This document shows, piece by piece, positions 21,245 through 31,935 of a stretch of DNA of 64,000 nt. Source of the stretch: Mauremys mutica (lineage: Eukaryota > Chordata > Testudines > Geoemydidae); contig NC_059079.1 of the NCBI RefSeq assembly GCF_020497125.1, positions 9,083,053 to 9,147,052 of the forward strand, in the 5' to 3' direction. The number at the start of each line of letters is the position of its first letter. Positions within the stretch are counted from its first letter, which is position 1. The position numbers and the translations under genes were made by a program. The notes under the pieces are model-generated. The model made no database searches and was not told where the DNA came from. It was given only the letters and a program-made list of their open reading frames with translations.

Positions 21245-21530
21245 TTCAATTTTGTGAAAATGGCACTTTTAAAGCACTAAGTAGATATATTACTGGTCAG
21301 ACTTTATTGTGTTTGCATATAACAAACGTGATCGAATCATGATCACTTATACCTAAGATACCACTAATTTTTAGGTCCATGATCAATTCCTCTTTATCTG
21401 TCAAGACCAGGTCTAATATAGAATTCCCCATGTTGGATGCAACACTTTTTGAGGTAGAAAATTGTCATCTATAATATTTAGAAATTCCAAGGATGTTTTA
21501 GTACTGGTAGCAGGAGACCCTCCTTGTATT
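21245..21530 (-). pseudogene. CR1-clade LINE endonuclease fragment
   Basis: On the minus strand LEFLNIIDDNFLPQKVLHPT is followed by a one-base frame change and then NSILDLVLTDKEELIMDLKI and SGILGISDHDSITFVI. The SDH box is the conserved C-terminal motif of the apurinic-type endonuclease of non-LTR retrotransposons, holding the catalytic Asp and His. It nicks target DNA to prime reverse transcription. Only the last third of the domain remains, about 95 residues. It is unusual because most CR1 copies are 5'-truncated and lack this region. Confidence 0.65.
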
Positions 21531-21949
21531 TTAAACATTACATTTTCCATTTTTGTCCATCTCATAAGGCCACGTGGTGACAGACAAAAATGTCAGAAGA
21601 TTGAAGAGACTAAAAAGCTGAGAGGGGAAGGGATTTTTCATCAGACTGCTTAAAATGCTTTGGGTTTTGTTTTTATTAATACCTGTGTAACTCAAATGAC
21701 TAAGAACATTTCAGAGAGAGGGTACTTTGTGTTACAGATTCAACCACTACCCATTCACTTAAGGTGTGACTGCCCATGATACACATGATATTGAGGATCT
21801 CCAGAGATTTTCCAGCATAATCAAGAAAGATCAGATTTGACATTCCTGAGGTTAAAAAAAAAGACTTTTAATACATCACAAAAGAGGCAAAAACTCAATT
21901 TTTTAAAAATCATTTGCAGCTGACCTTTAAGGTTGGATTTGAACAAGTA
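21531..21949. other. No recognisable feature
   Basis: No repeat or gene recognised. It could include a further decayed LINE segment. Confidence 0.4.
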
Positions 21950-22210
21950 GCAGCTTGGTGGATCAGTTCTGCGGACCCTGGATAGGATGTGGTGAGGAAA
22001 AAGTCATAAAGATGCTTCAAAGACAAGCAGATAAATGGGGCATCAAGGATGGAGCAGAGGGGGTGGCATGCAAGGTGATAAGAGAGTAGGTTGGTAGGCG
22101 GGCATAAAGTTATGTCCTTGAAGGTGACAACAAGCAGTGTGACCTTGATGGAGAAAAGAAGGGGGAGCCAGTGGAAAAATTCAAAGAGGGGTGTAATGTA
22201 GAAAAATTAA
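21950..22210. repeat. Unclassified interspersed repeat
   Basis: ggcataaagttatgtccttgaaggtgacaa and gccagtggaaaaattcaaagaggggtg are words of a widespread LINE-like 3' repeat in amniotes. No coding region remains. Confidence 0.4.
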
Positions 22211-22329
22211 GCAGTTGTGCCATTAAGATATACACACAATGTACCCAAGTAACCTCACAATCTTACTATTGTAACCCTCATCCTTCCTTTTTCTCTTTCA
22301 CTACTATTTAATACTCTCTTTGGTTTTAT

Positions 22330-22440
22330 AATGTTTAAAACTAGATTGTAAGTGTCTTGTGTTGGGACAGTATTTGCTGTGTGCTCTGTAATGCATCTAG
22401 CACACTGTTAAGTGCTCTGAACAACATCACCTCATGGATT
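22330..22440 (+). repeat. L2-like 3' tail
   Basis: actagattgtaagtgtcttg, gggacagtatttgctgtgtg and catctagcacactgttaagt match the L2 3' UTR pattern (agattgtaagct...gggacagt...tgcttagcac). Confidence 0.55.
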
Positions 22441-23674
22441 TATTCTGTTATTATTAGTCATGGGAAAAATCAAAACGTAGTAATTCTAGGAAGGTCAAGC
22501 TATGTCTGCCCTCACAATATACGTAGCTTTAGAATAAATCAAAAACTGTGCTAAGGCAACTGATACGAAATCTGAGACAGGGTGCCTGCAAAATTTGGAT
22601 CAAGTTGTACCCAAACATGTAACAGGCCAACTCGTTTTATTCCTGAAAATATTTTCTAATTCCACATTAAGACCATATTCTGAAATATTTGTTCTTCATA
22701 AATATGGTCCTTTTGGGGTAAATATTGTATAATTATATAGAGTAAATATCAGCCTGAAGCTACCCAGTTGAGAAATTACAGACATAGGGGCAAATTACCC
22801 ACAGCACTGGTGCAGTGTTTAAGCAACTTGTGACTACAGAGCTGAGGGGGCTGGTTTGGTCTCTGGGTCAGGCTAACTTGTGCTTCCCACTGCCATAGCC
22901 CCTATGAAACTTGAAGCAGGAAATTGACAGGGCACAGGACCACCCTCTTCACACTACCTTCCTTCTCCAGCCTGCTCCTGAGACTGGGGTTTCTGTGGGA
23001 GCAATACAAAGCTTTCACAAGATAAACCACAGTGTAGGCTTATGAAAATAGTCTCTGAATCTCATCCATACTGTACAGAAAAGGAAGAATCTCGGGGGTG
23101 AAGTCAGCACTCTGGACAGAGGAAATTTTCCCTAAAAACACTGAAGTAAACCTCTGCTTTACAAACAAGAATGTTTTATACCTTTGCAGGACATAAAGAA
23201 CCTTGTTTTTTAAATTCTCAGAGAACTGCCCCTTCTGGGAAAGATGAAGGGCTGAGTCAGCTCTGGTGGGATTTGAACGTGTGGGTCAAGACAGTTTAGG
23301 AATTTCAAACATGAAATGTACGCTAACCTAGAAAAAATGTTTTATACCATTCAGGGCCAGCCTGAGTACCAGTAGATTCTGTGGCTTCAGGGAATCCCCA
23401 GTACCCAGGGCCCCTTGCTGGTAAAAGGGCCTGCAGGTAGTTACTAATTGTGCAACTTGGGGCGGGGGGGGGAGGAGGGAGAGCCATTGTTCAGATGTTT
23501 CAAGAGCCCCATATGATCTCAAACCTCTCATGGAAGCAGTGACTACTATGACCATGCTTAATAAGAAAATGAAGTAAAAATGTATCTTGTGTGCTTTTTA
23601 CATTGATTTCCTTTACATTATCTTTTCAGCATCCTAGAATCTTTACACGTTGTTACTGTAAGTTTCAAGACTGT
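22441..23674. other. No recognisable feature
   Basis: A G-run lies at about 23463-23471. Otherwise nothing recognised. Confidence 0.5.
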
Positions 23675-24679
23675 CATAGAATCATAGAATCATAGAATCT
23701 CAGGGTTGGAAGGGACCTCAGGAGGTCATCTAGTCCAACCCCCTGCTCAAAGCAGGCCCAAACCCAACTAAATCATCCCAGCCAGGGCTTTGTCAAGCCT
23801 GACCTTAAAAACCTCTAAGGAAGGAGATTCCACTACCTCCCTAGGTAACCCATTCCAGTGCTTCACCACCCTACTAGTGAAAAAGTTTTTCCTAATATCC
23901 AACCTAAACCTCCCCCTCTGCAACTTGAGACCATTACTCCTTGTTCTGTCATCTTCTACCACTGAGAACAGTCTAGATCCATCCTCTTTGGAACCCCCTT
24001 TCAGGTAGTTGAAAGCAGCTATCAAATCCCCCCTCATTCTTCTCTTCTGCAGACTAAACAATCCCAGTTCCCTCAGCCTCTCCTCATAAGTCATGTGCTC
24101 CAGCCCCCTAATCATTTTTGTTGCCCTCCGCGGGACTCTCTCCAATTTATCCACATCCTTCTTGTAGTGTGGGGCCCAAAACTGGACACAGTACTCCAAA
24201 TGAGGCCTCACCAGTGCTGAGTAGAGGGGGATGATCACATCCCTTGATCTGCTGGAAATGCCCCTACTTATACAACCCAAAATGCCATTAGCCTTCTTGG
24301 CAACAAGGGCACACTGTTGACTCATATTCAGCTTTTCGTCCACCGTAACCCCTAGGTCCTTTTCTGCAGAACTGCTACCCAGCCATTCGGTCCCTAGTCT
24401 GTAGCAGTGCATGGGATTCTTCCGTCCTAAGTGCAGGACTCTGCACTTGTCCTTGTTGAACCTCATCATATTTCTTTTGGCCCAATCCTCTAATTTGTCT
24501 AGGTCCCTCTGTATCCTATCCCTACCCTCCAGCGTATCAACCACTCCTCCCAGTTTAGTGTCATCTGCAAACTTGCTAAGGGTGCAGTCCACACCATCCT
24601 CCAGATCGTTAATGAAGATATTGAACAAAACCGGCCCCAGCACCGACCCTTGGGGCACTCCACTTGATACCGGCTGCCA
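23675..24679 (-). mobile_element. Young 5'-truncated CR1 LINE
   Basis: Begins on the plus strand with the repeated octamer tail catagaatcatagaatcata and gggttggaagggacctcagg (the reversed CR1 3' end). It continues without visible indels through the RT C-terminal half to gataccggctgcca at 24666-24679, the 5' truncation point. No target duplication was seen, which is normal for CR1. Confidence 0.92.
23768..24679 (-). pseudogene. CR1 ORF2 reverse transcriptase, C-terminal 300 residues, open
   Basis: One uninterrupted minus-strand frame ends at a stop at 23768. The first ~11 codons of the apparent ORF (24680-24721) are flanking DNA read in frame. Motifs in order: [20 protein letters not shown] (RT block B), [20 protein letters not shown] (block C with the FADD catalytic pair, about residue 51 of the open frame), [20 protein letters not shown] (block D and thumb), [60 protein letters not shown] and [20 protein letters not shown]. 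It lacks the endonuclease and RT blocks 1-A, so it cannot act alone. The absence of any stop over 300 codons marks it as one of the youngest elements in the window. Confidence 0.9.
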
Positions 24680-25087
24680 TCTTATGTATTTGTTTTCATG
24701 CACTGTATTTTCAGATTGCATGAAGCCTAAATTTTCCTCCTACCTTCTACATTCTTTCTAGCCTTTCATCTATTGAGTAAAAGTCCTTAAAGATGCAGCT
24801 CAGTGAACATTTTAAGGTGACCAGGACCTAGTGCTGCCTTAACCATTGATTGTTGTCCTGAAAAACTGATTACTGACCCTACAACTGAAAAGGAGTTGTT
24901 CAGGGAAAAAAGCAACTCATAAGAGGCTTAAGACCTATGTATAATTTCTAATACAAACAAAATTATGTTTTTATTTGCAATTACAGTTTCTTTAAATTCC
25001 AGTGGTACCATAAAAGGTGGTGTAAATCACTGTTAGACACTCACTAAAATTATAGCAGTAGTTTACTTTAAAACAGCAATGAACTCT
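24680..25087. other. No recognisable feature
   Basis: AT-rich DNA. Confidence 0.5.
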
Positions 25088-25345
25088 AAGGGTGCATCCA
25101 CACTGAGCAGAAAGATGTCTTTTTACCAGGTGTTAACTAACACATGCTAAAATCCTAGTGAAGACAAAACAATTTGTAGTTTTTACAAGTTAACAGGTCG
25201 GGAAAAAAAAATACTAGAGGGGAGCGTAGGGTTTACCTTGAATTGCTAACATGTTAAAATTACAAGGGCCTATCTTCTCTAGTATTGTACCTTATTTTCA
25301 TTGCCACAAGTTAGCTTGCACATGGTAAACTATCTTTTTTTCACT
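25088..25345. mobile_element. Probable Harbinger-type MITE
   Basis: The left end agggtgcatccacactgagc has the Harbinger-like ...GTCCACACT core. The interior shows facing ttaactaacacatgctaaaatcctagtgaa and tgctaacatgttaaaattac words typical of these MITEs. The right end is not clear. Confidence 0.45.
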
Positions 25346-26619
25346 GAAAACAAGAAGAGTGCACATTGTTGAATGAAATAACTTTACATCAATGTAAACT
25401 ACGTGTACTGAATGTGATCCAATTTTTAAAAATCACAGGGGTACTTGGTCCAAAGGTTCTTAGTCTAATATGATTAGAAAGTCATTGTATCAAGAGCAAA
25501 GTTGACATTTATTTTTTTTAAATCAGTTTGAATGTTTCACTACATGAAGTGCATTTCATGCCTCTCTTTAATATCAATATTTTGTCTAGCTAATGTCATA
25601 CTTATAATTTATATTTTAAATTTAAATCATTGTGATTACCAAAGTTAGTCTCCCTTTTTCAACTGGCATTGCCGACAAATGTGTATTCAGTATGGCATAC
25701 TCCTACCCCTAACTCCCCTCGTCCTGAGGGCAGAATCTGTGGTAAAAGTGACTCATCATGTATCTTATTAAAAGTTTGCATCCAATATATCTTTTTACAT
25801 TCTAGAGCTTCACAACCAGCAATCATTACACAAACACTCCCCGCACCCACCCCTTCCCTTGCAATAGGTTAGTAGCTGTGGAAAATCCTTAAATTTGGCC
25901 CTTAAGGAAACTAGCATATATATTTGATTAGAAGCCATATAATGTATTAAATTTAATTACTTCCCAATACAGCTTGAAATCAAGGATAACTTTAAAATGA
26001 GGACACCCCTATAGAAGTAAAAGTACTCTCCCCTACAGATTGGATAGTAAAACAACATGGTAAAAATGTATTTACTAATTAAGCATGACTTCTAAATGAA
26101 GATATATAGTGTAAAACAGATGGACTAATGTTTTGGCTTAATCAACAAACCCACTATGATTGGCATGAGGGAATATTTCCGTTTGTAGTTTCACATCTCT
26201 TTCCTCACAGTTTTTGCATAATGTTGCACTATCACTTTTGAGATGATTAATTAGCATAGCTTGTGTGGAGGGTGCACAATGAACATCACTATACCAGACA
26301 AAGGAAGCTGACTTGTATCTAATCTATTAGAAGGGGGTCCAAAATAGGGCTTTAAAAGAGTCCCTGTAGATGGTTCCACAGAAGAAGCGCTCCAGAATCA
26401 GGACCTTAGAAGTAAAAACTCTCTTATCTAGAGAGTCACAACTGGGACTTGCCCCATAATACCAGTACTGTCTAGTATCATATCCCATTTGTGATGATCC
26501 AGCCTTTCCGTAAGTTACAATATCATACTCTGAACAACCCTTCCTGAGGGCATCAGTGGTCTCACTTGAAAATAACGTTCTATAGTGTATATTTTAGATA
26601 CTTATAAATACAGTATTGG
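25346..26619. other. No recognisable feature
   Basis: AT-rich DNA, with a C-rich stretch at 25690-25730 and 25840-25860. Confidence 0.5.
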
Positions 26620-26860
26620 TACTACTTTAGTATTTAAGCCCCTCTCTGTTTTTCATGAGTTTGTCCTCACAGTATCTTTGTGAGGCAAAGTAGTATTAGC
26701 ATCCTCCCTGTTTTACAAATGGAAAACCAGAGGTACAGAAACTCATTTAAGTAACTTGCCCAGAATCACACAGGCAGCCTGTGGTAGAGCCAGGAATTGA
26801 ACCCAGAGTATCAATGTCACAGTCTAGTCCCTAACATCTGGACCATCTTTCCTTTCCATA
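26620..26860 (-). repeat. MIR-type SINE, reversed
   Basis: ttttacaaatggaaaaccag, aacttgcccagaatcacaca, ggtagagccaggaattgaac and ccctaacatctggaccatct are the MIR landmarks in reverse order. Confidence 0.75.
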
Positions 26861-27896
26861 TTTACAGCCTTATAAAATAAGCACATACAGCCAACCAGTG
26901 ACCTAGTAAGTGAAGGAGTGCACTTCAGTTTTACAAAGGGGGCAGGATTTAAAACAAGAACATATGCCCATTAATTAAGGCCTTCACAAAAACCATTTAC
27001 TGTAATCTGGTGATTTTGTTGAGGGGAAATCTTTACTCAGGCAACATTTATTGGGGGTATAAACAATGTCCAATTCTACAAGCTAATTAAACAGCAGGTC
27101 TAAGGTAATATAGAGTTTTGCCTGCATGACTGGGATATAAGGTTTATAATCTATTCCATTATAGGACAAAAGCCACAAGAACAAATATTTTGTCTATTCA
27201 AAAAAGTCAATTATGCCATTCTTTAAGTAATAACATGTTCCTGAGGTCAAAGTGGCATTGTTTAAAACAATCTAACCACTTTTCTTTAGTGCTTGAAGCT
27301 TGACAGCCATTCAGTGTTGATTAAGCAACTGACAGCAACAGAACCAGCCAGAAAAGAGAAGATTACACCCCAGCACGCAGCACCAGACTGGAGCTCATTT
27401 CTTATTAAATTATGAGCCCATTCTTCTGAAGTTCTCGGCACCCTCACACCCATTCACTTCTGTGAGCAGAGAATCTTGAGGAATCTGAGCCTGGGAGGTC
27501 ATATTTTGTTTTACCTTAAATTAGTTGACAAGATCCCTTTAAGACAAGTAAACCTGATTTAAAAGAAATATATAGATATACCGTATTTTGATGTGGTTTA
27601 TGAAACTGAAGCAAATTAGAGGACAAATCAAACCTCTATGCAGAAACATCCATACAGGCATCCAGAAACCCTGCCAACTTCACCTTGTAAAGTTTCCTCA
27701 GAATTATTCCAACAGAATAGAGCTGGGGGGTCCATCCCAACCCCCCCAGACATTGCAGGGGTAAAGGACCATCTCCATGGAGACCCTGAGCCTCTGCATC
27801 AGCTATGGCACACTGTGATTCTACCCTCAGTCCCTGGCAGCACATTTGCACTGGAACCATGTTGCCAGGGTCATTCCAGTTGGCAACTCCCCAGAG
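26861..27896. other. No recognisable feature
   Basis: AT-rich to 27640. From 27640 to 27896 composition is balanced and a 156-codon plus frame is open across the hAT insertion at 27897, but I see no protein family in it. Confidence 0.45.
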
Positions 27897-28274
27897 CAGC
27901 GGTTCCCAAACTTGTTTCGCCGCTTGTGCAGGGAAAGCCCCTGGCGGGCCGAGCCTGTTTGTGTACCTGCCGCATCCGCAGGTTTGGCCAATTGCGGCTC
28001 CCAGGGGCCGCGATTCGCTGCTCCAGGCCAATGGGAGCTGCTGGAAGCGGTGCGGGCCGAGGGACGTGGCTGCCGCTTCCAGCAGCTCCCCTTGGCCTGG
28101 AGCGGTGAACCCCGTGGCCACCGCTTCCAGCAGCTCCCCTTGGCCTGGAGCGGTGAACCACGGCCACTGGGAGCCACGGTCTGCCAAACCTGCGGACGCG
28201 GCCGGTAAACAAACCGGCCCGGCCCGCCAGGGGCTTTCCCTACACAAGCGGTGGAACAAGTTTGGGAACTACTG
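27897..28274. mobile_element. hAT-type palindromic MITE with TSD and internal tandem duplication
   Basis: A 378-bp element bounded by the exact 8-bp duplication ccccagag at 27889-27896 and 28275-28282. Ends are cagcggttcccaaacttgtt and its inverted partner aacaagtttgggaactactg. The inverted similarity continues inward: agggaaagcccctggcgggc faces gcccgccaggggctttccct with no mismatch over that block. Near the centre a 48-bp unit is duplicated in tandem (28066-28113 and 28114-28161). The open frames of 113-207 codons spanning it are by-products of CpG-rich composition and palindromy. Confidence 0.88.
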
Positions 28275-28282
28275 CCCCAGAG

Positions 28283-28729
28283 CGAAGGAGCCTCTGCTAT
28301 TTTAACTTTTCTCTTGCTTGTCCCTTGAGTGATGGGGTAATGGGTGCCATCTCCACCACAGCCCTGCCTACTCCTTCACTCCAATCCACACCTACCTGCT
28401 CACAATCTACTTCCACCTCATGGATCCCTGAACACATTAATATTTCTCTATGGGATACAGGGGACCAGAAAAATAGGCTTACAGAGGTGGCTGATACTCC
28501 CACTTTTCTGTTTGGAGAGGGAGATCTCTGTCCATGGAGGACCCTCCAGCCTGATCTTTAGGGTACACAAATTTCTCTCCAAGTGTCCTACTCCAGCTGA
28601 AGCCCATGAAAGCTCTTCTGGTTTTAATGTGAACCGTACTGAGACCTACATGTGTTTTGTAAAATGGTTTTAGTGCAGAAACTAAAGTACATTTGCTGTA
28701 ATCTCCAACATTGGCCCTATCACAGGGTT
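28283..28729. other. No recognisable feature
   Basis: Balanced composition and several overlapping open frames, none with a recognisable protein family. An unclassified repeat is possible. Confidence 0.35.
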
Positions 28730-29345
28730 CATTCACTCCTCCTTCTGGCTGCTCTTGGGAATCAGCTCTTTCCAGGTCCAATGCCCCTTGTACTGCTCAC
28801 GGCTCACCCTGCTGCTCGCTCTCCCACAGTCTCTGCAGCTCAGGGTGCTCCCTCTTCATGACTTGACCCTCTGGCCAGGAAACTACATTTGTTTCCTCCC
28901 CAGTGGCTGGTAGGGGAAAACCTGGGCCCCCACTCTACTCTGGGCTTCAGCTCACGGACCCTCTACTCAGCAGCCAAGGTCTGTTCCTCTTAGACTTTGC
29001 TGCCTTTCCCTGAGCCTCTTCTATACCGTCTGGATCTCTCCCCTTCTCTGGGTTTGTCAGCCTCACAACTACCTCCTCCCTGGGAGTAACTATAGAGTAA
29101 CTGTGGCTATAGCCCCAAACACACCTCCCTTCTCCTAGGTACAGACAACTTCCCAACACCCCCTTTTTACTTTCCACTCCCTGGCTTTATAGAAGCCCTG
29201 TCTGTTCCTGCACAGGTAAGTTTCCCCTAATTAGGGTTTTCCTCTCAACATTGTTTCTCCCAGCTAGTAGCATAATAGGTTAATTGACCCATCAGGCCTC
29301 CATTAACCCCTTCAGGGCAAGTGTGCCAGGGACACCCCATCACAG
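28730..29345 (-). repeat. LTR-like repeat, possible solo LTR
   Basis: Read on the minus strand it starts tgtgatggggtgtccctggc at 29345, a TG-start seen in reptile endogenous-retrovirus-like LTRs. It has a ctataaagcc box about 150 bp inside and later pyrimidine/purine-rich sequence, and carries no gene. The other end and a TSD could not be fixed, so the LTR call is inference. Confidence 0.4.
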
Positions 29346-30092
29346 GCCCTCAAGCGACTTCAGTTCTGTGAGTTGGGTGTATACTGAGCAATGGTATACA
29401 AATATACTCAAATCCTAATTTTTTAAAATATTATTTTAAAGTACACACAATTTTCTCAAAGAACAAATGTCTGCAACAATCCTAGTGGAAAATCTAGCTT
29501 CAAAAGTATGAATTTTTTTAAAGCTGTATCCTTTAACAAAATGTCATACTGAGCACTAGATATATAAATGTATTCAAATCTTAAACATTTTGCAAAAATT
29601 TGTAAATTTTTAATAATTTCATTTATTGCATTTTAGATTCAAAAGTTACAAGAACAATTTCAAAGAAAAGACAACTTCAAAAGCATGATACAACCAAAAG
29701 ACTATACAGGATGAAAGAACAAATGCAAGGAGGATCAAGACCTTACAGTGAGATCAGCTATTAGCTAATTAAACATGTGACTAAAAGACAGCATATTAAA
29801 CAGAAGCACTATTGGTGATGGGCAATCTGTTAGGCAAACAAATGATAGTAGAATTTTTTTCACATTTTTAGAGAGAAACATTATTGATCTAAATATGATT
29901 CACTGTGACATAAAAGAGATTAAATAAATCAATGTCTACTAACTAAAGGACCCTATCAATCTGATGTTTTTTTTAAAAATCTAGTTTCTAGTAGATCACC
30001 TCTTACAAAGCCTGATCTGAGTTTTTTAAAAAACCTGCATCAGGTTCCAGTAGTGCAGACCCCTACACCTTTGTAGAGTGTCAATAAATTTT
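29346..30092. other. No recognisable feature
   Basis: AT-rich DNA. Confidence 0.5.
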
Positions 30093-30990
30093 CTGGGCCT
30101 AAGAGCCATATCCACAAAGGGACATAGGTGCCCAAGTCCCAGTTTTAGGTACCCCTGAGTATGTCTACACGGAGATAAAAAAACCCATAACTGTCCTGGG
30201 TCAGCTGACTCAGGCTCATAGGGCTCCAGCTTCAGTGCTGAAAAATTGCTGTGTAGATGTTTGGGCGCAGGCTGGAGCCGAGCTGTGGGACCCTGCAAGA
30301 ATGGAGAATCCCAGAGCTAGGCTGCAGCCCAAGCCCGAACATCTACACAGCAATTTTTATTCTCTCCCCCCACCACACACGCACCCAGCTTGAGTCAGCT
30401 GACCCAGGCCAGCTGTGGCCATGCCGCAGGGTTTTTATCCTTGTGTGGATGTACCCATAGTGATCCACAAAATGCCCATTTGGCTGCTGCCTAATCCTGA
30501 AGGCACTTTAACTCACTTGGCACCTAAATTTTCACTGTAACAGTTCTCTGAGAGCCTATATTGCTGCCTCTGAGAGTACATACTGCTCCCTCACTCTAAG
30601 CATCTGGACACCTATCTCATCCCTATGGCCCAGCCTGATCTTCAAACCAGGAGAAGAAAGGCAGAGGGATTGATGCCAGTCTTCCCCACAGGGCCTAATC
30701 TAGTATGAATGCTCAAAGGAGAATGCTCTCCCTTATAACCTTTGGCCCAGTGGCTAAGATATTCACTTGAGTTATAGAAGACCCCTGTTTAATTCCCCGC
30801 TTTGCATGATGAGGTAGCTTCTTGCCTATCATGCTGGCTTTTGTGGTTCCTATTCTTTGGTGTCTATCTCTCCCCATTCAGTGTATAGGCAGTCTAGGCA
30901 CTTAATTCAGACTTTGTGATCCCATTGTTGTTCCAGTGATTTTCTAGGCACCTAAAAGTTCCTAAGTGCCTTTGTGGAGCCAGGCAAAAA
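30093..30990. repeat. Large inverted-ended repeat with tRNA-like segment, carrying a nested MITE
   Basis: The ends gagccatatccacaaaggga with cataggtgcc and ggcacctaaaagttcctaag with tgcctttgtggagcc are inverted versions of each other. At 30745-30800, ggcccagtggctaagatatt through ctgtttaattccccg looks like a tRNA A-box/B-box pair. The unit is split by the MITE at 30158-30457. The class is uncertain: a tRNA-containing segment inside a DNA-transposon-like frame. Confidence 0.5.
30158..30457. mobile_element. Palindromic MITE with GTCTACAC-type ends, nested
   Basis: The ends gagtatgtctacacggagat with aaaaaaaccc and gggtttttatccttgtgtgg with atgtaccc are inverted. The interior is self-complementary: aaaaattgctgtgtagatgt with ttgggc faces gaacatctacacagcaattttt. 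The facing halves differ by few substitutions. Confidence 0.75.
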
Positions 30991-31852
30991 TGTATAGGAG
31001 AACAGTGAAACTGACTATACACAAGGGGCAGACAAGTATACGTTTACAAAAATAGATTATTTTCTCTCTAGTCTTTCATTTATAATAAGCTTATATCTTA
31101 CCTGTAACTACATAATTTTCAGACAGGAATGTAACTTTCTAGTGTTGCAAATGAAATGAAATTCCCAGATTAAGCAGAATTCTCTGGTTTTCCCTCTGAT
31201 TTTATAAGAAGAAGTCATTGTAAATCTGTCAGCAAGACGTTAGGTGTGGGTGGATGTTTGGATTTCCGGCATATTGCAACACAGTTCTTGGCCACCGGCA
31301 AGAAATTCATTGAAATATCACATATGTGTTTTTTAAAAAATTAAATGAAACCTTTAGACTAGTCTCAGGATTGTTAATTCTAGATAATTAATCAACAACT
31401 TTTCCCCAGAATAAAACTAAGTGGGGCTATCTGAAAACACTTATTATAAAGATGCCCTGATGTTCCTCATGCCTGGAATAGTGGCTTACAGATGATATGA
31501 AGCTGTTCCGGGAGGAGTAAAAGAAATCCTGCATAGTATGCTGAACAATAGGAGTTGGTGTCTAGAGTTCCTGGTATGAATCAGCCCATTGTTCCCTAAC
31601 CTTAATATTTCTTTCCTGGGCTAGCTTTAACTCTATAGCTTTTATATTAGCTAACTAATCTTACAAGTAAATCCTAATATCTTTTTACATTGCCTATGTT
31701 TTTCCATGTACAAACATCTGCCCAATACATCAGATTGCATATCGTTCTGTAATTTGTTAATTTTCTTTTATAATTTTATTTTCTGTTCATAAACTCATCT
31801 TTTTCCCAGTCGTCTATGTCACCACCCCCACCCATTGTTGTTGCAATGTTCT
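30991..31852. other. No recognisable feature
   Basis: AT-rich DNA. Confidence 0.5.
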
Positions 31853-31935
31853 TGTAGCTGTGTTGGTCCCAGCACATGAGAGAGACAAGGTGGGTGAGGT
31901 AATACCTTTCACTGGAAGTTACCTCATCCATCTCA
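31853..31935 (-). repeat. Turtle-type SINE fragment
   Basis: cttgtagctgtgttggtccc, then gagagacaaggtgggtgagg and taatacctttcactgg match the same part of the SINE seen at 8541 and 44505. It is truncated. Confidence 0.65.

Noticed and set aside
27636..28305. Five overlapping open frames of 113-207 codons
   Set aside because: They coincide with the CpG-rich palindromic hAT MITE and its flanks; stop-poor composition and inverted repeats explain the mirrored frames.
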